13,936 nucleotides of DNA, taken from the NCBI GenBank assembly GCA_018263655.1, contig JAANWY010000226.1:1-13936 (forward strand), given 5' to 3'. Below, one piece after another: positions 12,415-13,936 of the stretch (within the stretch, counting starts at the first letter, position 1; each line of letters opens with the position of its first letter). The notes under the pieces are model-generated. The model was not told the origin of the DNA. It was given only the letters and a program-made list of their open reading frames with translations, and made no database searches. Made by a program: the position numbers and the translations under genes. The DNA comes from Anaerolineales bacterium (GTDB taxonomy: Bacteria > Chloroflexota > Anaerolineae > Epilineales > JAANWY01).

Positions 12415-12553
12415 CACATACGATGACTAGCTGGCGTGTTGGGCGAAGGTCTCCTGACCGAGCCCGATGCGCCTCGGTCAGGAGACCTTCGGCGATCAAA
12501 AGACTGTTTCTGAACCGAATTTAACAATGTCAAGATAATCACATACGATGACT
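12410..12553 (+). repeat. 19-bp direct duplication bracketing a 19-bp-stem hairpin
   Basis: ATAATCACATACGATGACT occurs at 12410-12428 and again at 12535-12553, including most of the -10 box, the predicted transcription start and the first two codons. Between the copies lies a hairpin with a 19-bp perfect stem (12444-12462 with 12473-12491) and a 10-nt loop. The first copy opens a 33-codon frame, 12423-12524, beginning MTSWRVGRRSPDR and rich in Arg, which ends before the second copy. No T tract follows the hairpin. The arrangement looks like an insertion or slippage event that separated a gene from its leaderless promoter and created an upstream ORF. Confidence 0.75.
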
Positions 12554-13051
12554 GAAAACAAAGCACTCATCCAAGAACTTGACACGCTGCGCGAGCGATA
12601 CCGGCAGTTGGGACAGACTACAGTGGAACTTCTGAGGGCTTTGGACGCTGTGGTCAAGCGCGGTGATGCCCTGGGCAAAGTTGGGCCTAGCGATCGGGTG
12701 TGGTCCCGTGCAAAAGCTACCCTGGCAGACGTCATGGGAGAGTCGGTACCCCCTCATCCGCCGGCCGCACCCTTGAGAGACGCCCGCCAGCGCATCCAGG
12801 ACTCTGCGGAAGGGCCCACGCCGGATGAGCTCACCGTAATCAGTCAGATGGAACAACTGCAGCAAGTGGTGGAGCAAACGGCGCGTAAACTCAGCGACTT
12901 TGTGCCTGATCAGTGGAGCCCTTGGCTAGCCGAGCTCCTTGGAGAGCTGGAAAACGAGGCTGAGCCCGAAGAATTCAAGGCCTTCTTGCGTGATCTCAAT
13001 GACGTAGTTGACGTCCAGCTTGAAGAGCGGGAGATTGTCGACGCGGAGTGA
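12548..13051 (+). CDS. Hypothetical protein, acidic and helical
   Basis: A 167-residue protein not recognised. It has no signal peptide or membrane segment. Residues 1-40 form a likely coiled coil (heptads in MTENKALIQELDTLRERYRQ...), a Pro-rich break lies at about 67-75 (VPPHPPAAPL), a second coiled-coil region covers about 92-115, and the C-terminus is strongly acidic (ELENEAEPEEF, QLEEREIVDAE). ATG at 12548 lies in the second copy of a duplicated promoter/start segment and has no Shine-Dalgarno. It lies between rnhB and yraN, a conserved neighbourhood where its presence is unusual. Composition suggests a cytoplasmic oligomeric protein; no function is assigned. Confidence 0.75.
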   Translation: MTENKALIQELDTLRERYRQLGQTTVELLRALDAVVKRGDALGKVGPSDRVWSRAKATLADVMGESVPPHPPAAPLRDARQRIQDSAEGPTPDELTVISQMEQLQQVVEQTARKLSDFVPDQWSPWLAELLGELENEAEPEEFKAFLRDLNDVVDVQLEEREIVDAE

Positions 13052-13152
13052 AAGCCTTGAGTCGAGGGCTTCAGCCCGATCTTGTCGACAACGCCGCTGG
13101 CGTCTGATGACGGTTCTGGTAGTTCCACCGACATTGTGAGAAGGAGGAAAAG

Positions 13153-13365
13153 ATGACTTTGATACACGGAGATAAATGTCCTCACTGTGGTAATCGTGAA
13201 TGGAAAGACGTCACCGAGGAGCAACGTACTCAAACCCATGAGCTTTGGACGGACGGCCTGATACCGCGCATATACCATTCTAATGTACAGAGTAACTATC
13301 ACTACGAATGCCAGAATTGCCACCGTATCAGAGGGATCTCCAGTCCGATGCAGGAACCAGAGTGA
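13153..13365 (+). CDS. Small zinc-ribbon protein
   Basis: A 70-residue protein with CPHC (C9, C12) and CQNC (C53, C56), giving one four-cysteine zinc-binding site. The residues between are charged and aromatic (ELWTDGLIPRIYHSN). No family is recognised. Its RBS, AAGGAGG (13141-13147) 5 nt before ATG, is the strongest in the window and differs from the weak or absent RBSs of neighbours. It precedes yraN by 15 bases and may be co-transcribed. 13052-13152 upstream holds no clear promoter. Confidence 0.75.
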   Translation: MTLIHGDKCPHCGNREWKDVTEEQRTQTHELWTDGLIPRIYHSNVQSNYHYECQNCHRIRGISSPMQEPE

Positions 13366-13380
13366 TCCCGCGCTTGTGAA

Positions 13381-13755
13381 ATGACGAAAGATCCGCGTCA
13401 AGGACTCGGCGAGCGGGGTGAGCAACTGGCCGTCCAGCGGTTGGAGAGAGAAGGCTACACTATCGTCGACACAAACTGGCGCTGCGCCGGCGGCGAACTT
13501 GACATAATCGCGGGCGAGGGCGAGGTCTTGGCCTTCGTCGAGGTGCGCACCCGGCGCGGTCCGCGCGGTCCCACGCCGGAACAGTCCCTTACGTCGGTTA
13601 AGCAGACCAAGCTCATCGAACTAGCCCGCACCTACCTCCAGGAACAGGATCTCACCATGATCGAGTGGCGCATTGACTTCGTTGCTGTGGAGATGGACGG
13701 TAGGGGCGTACTGCAGCGGGTGGAGTTGATTCGGAATGCGGTGACGGGTTGGTAG
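13381..13755 (+). CDS. YraN/UPF0102 family endonuclease-like protein
   Basis: A 124-residue UPF0102 protein with the restriction-endonuclease-like core: GLGERGEQLAVQRLEREGYT (9-28), NWRCAGGELDII (32-43) and FVEVRTRRG (52-60), where E39, D41, E54 and R56 form the expected nuclease-type site. The family is a predicted Holliday-junction or flap-type nuclease of uncertain role and commonly follows rnhB. No Shine-Dalgarno is visible; the start lies 15 bases after the zinc-ribbon gene. The stop TAG (13753-13755) is also the first triplet of the TAGTCTGT tandem array. Confidence 0.92.
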   Translation: MTKDPRQGLGERGEQLAVQRLEREGYTIVDTNWRCAGGELDIIAGEGEVLAFVEVRTRRGPRGPTPEQSLTSVKQTKLIELARTYLQEQDLTMIEWRIDFVAVEMDGRGVLQRVELIRNAVTGW

Positions 13756-13800
13756 TCTATGTAGTCTGTTAGTCTGTTAGTCTGTTAGTCTGTGTAGTCA
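13753..13800 (+). repeat. TAGTCTGT tandem array
   Basis: Four perfect 8-bp units TAGTCTGT at 13762-13793, preceded by TAGTCTAT (13753-13760) and followed by TAGTCA (13795-13800). The first unit contains the yraN stop codon. Confidence 0.9.
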
Positions 13801-13810
13801 GGTTTACACA

Positions 13811-13936
13811 GGTATCAGGACTAGCATCCTGAGTAGGTCGAAACGAAGTGGAGACCGTATCGAAGGGTGCGGGTTTGCGACGGTTCTTCGAACAAGCCGC
13901 ACCCCCTTCGATGAACTCAGGACGTCGCTTCGATAC
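13811..13936. repeat. CTGAGTAG-type intergenic repeat, cut by window end
   Basis: Begins with hairpin TCAGGA-CTAGCA-TCCTGA (13815-13832), then CTGAGTAG (13829-13836), CGTATCGAAGGGTGCGG, and its inverted counterpart CCGCACCCCCTTCGAT, ending GAACTCAGGACG. The two inner arms pair with a 2-base bulge. It is related to 259-408 and to the loop of 10744-10823. It continues past the window. Confidence 0.75.

Noticed and set aside
12248..12430. 60-codon frame over the repeat at 12260-12335
   Set aside because: Its middle is a translation of the dispersed hairpin repeat, the same as parts of the opposite-strand frame at 10708-10740; no protein-coding signal.
13753..13800. CRISPR-like array
   Set aside because: Units are 8 bp without spacers; this is a simple tandem repeat.

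Overview
The window (about 57% G+C by eye) looks like chromosomal DNA of a Chloroflexota bacterium, probably an Anaerolineae, Caldilineae or Ardenticatenia-like lineage. This is an inference from gene content (a CcmI-like protein fused to zinc ribbons, a DUF2085 membrane protein, an M23 peptidase with a Pro/Thr linker) and from the dense palindromic intergenic repeats. No rRNA, tRNA, CRISPR array or transposase gene is visible.

Layout. 1-516 is non-coding and packed with inverted repeats. 517-4559 is a tight cytochrome c maturation cluster: ccmH, a CcmG/ResA-like thioredoxin, a CcmI-like zinc-ribbon protein, a small antitoxin-like gene followed by a broken MazF/PemK toxin stub, a large membrane-anchored protein with two haem c motifs, and a short ccmD-like gene. 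A 54-bp perfect palindrome separates it from 4751-6710: ccdA, a TlpA/ResA-like lipoprotein thioredoxin, and a DUF2085 protein. 7028-8344 is the GTPase gene der, flanked on both sides by the same 52-bp twin-hairpin repeat. 8606-9676 (minus) is a secreted or anchored M23 peptidase. 9898-13755 holds the widely conserved trmD-rplS-rnhB-yraN order, with two unrecognised small genes between rnhB and yraN. The window ends inside another intergenic repeat.

How the genes fit together. CcdA would pass electrons across the membrane to the CXXC thioredoxins (CcmG/ResA-like and TlpA-like). These would keep apocytochrome CXXCH cysteines reduced for haem attachment with CcmH, the CcmI-like protein and CcmD. 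The diheme protein encoded within the cluster is a likely client. The haem lyase CcmF, CcmE and the CcmABC exporter are not in the window.

Most unusual content. The intergenic DNA carries several repeat families. Three unrelated ones share one design: two adjacent hairpins whose loops are reverse complements of each other, mostly enclosed by an outer stem. One family (GTAG - hairpin - hairpin - CTAC) resembles BIME/REP elements and is identical in its two copies around der. Another shows compensatory stem changes around an invariant loop. Other notable points are a toxin-antitoxin pair eroded to a 26-codon toxin stub, a promoter-plus-start duplication that wraps a 19-bp-stem hairpin, and genes that appear to be transcribed leaderless.
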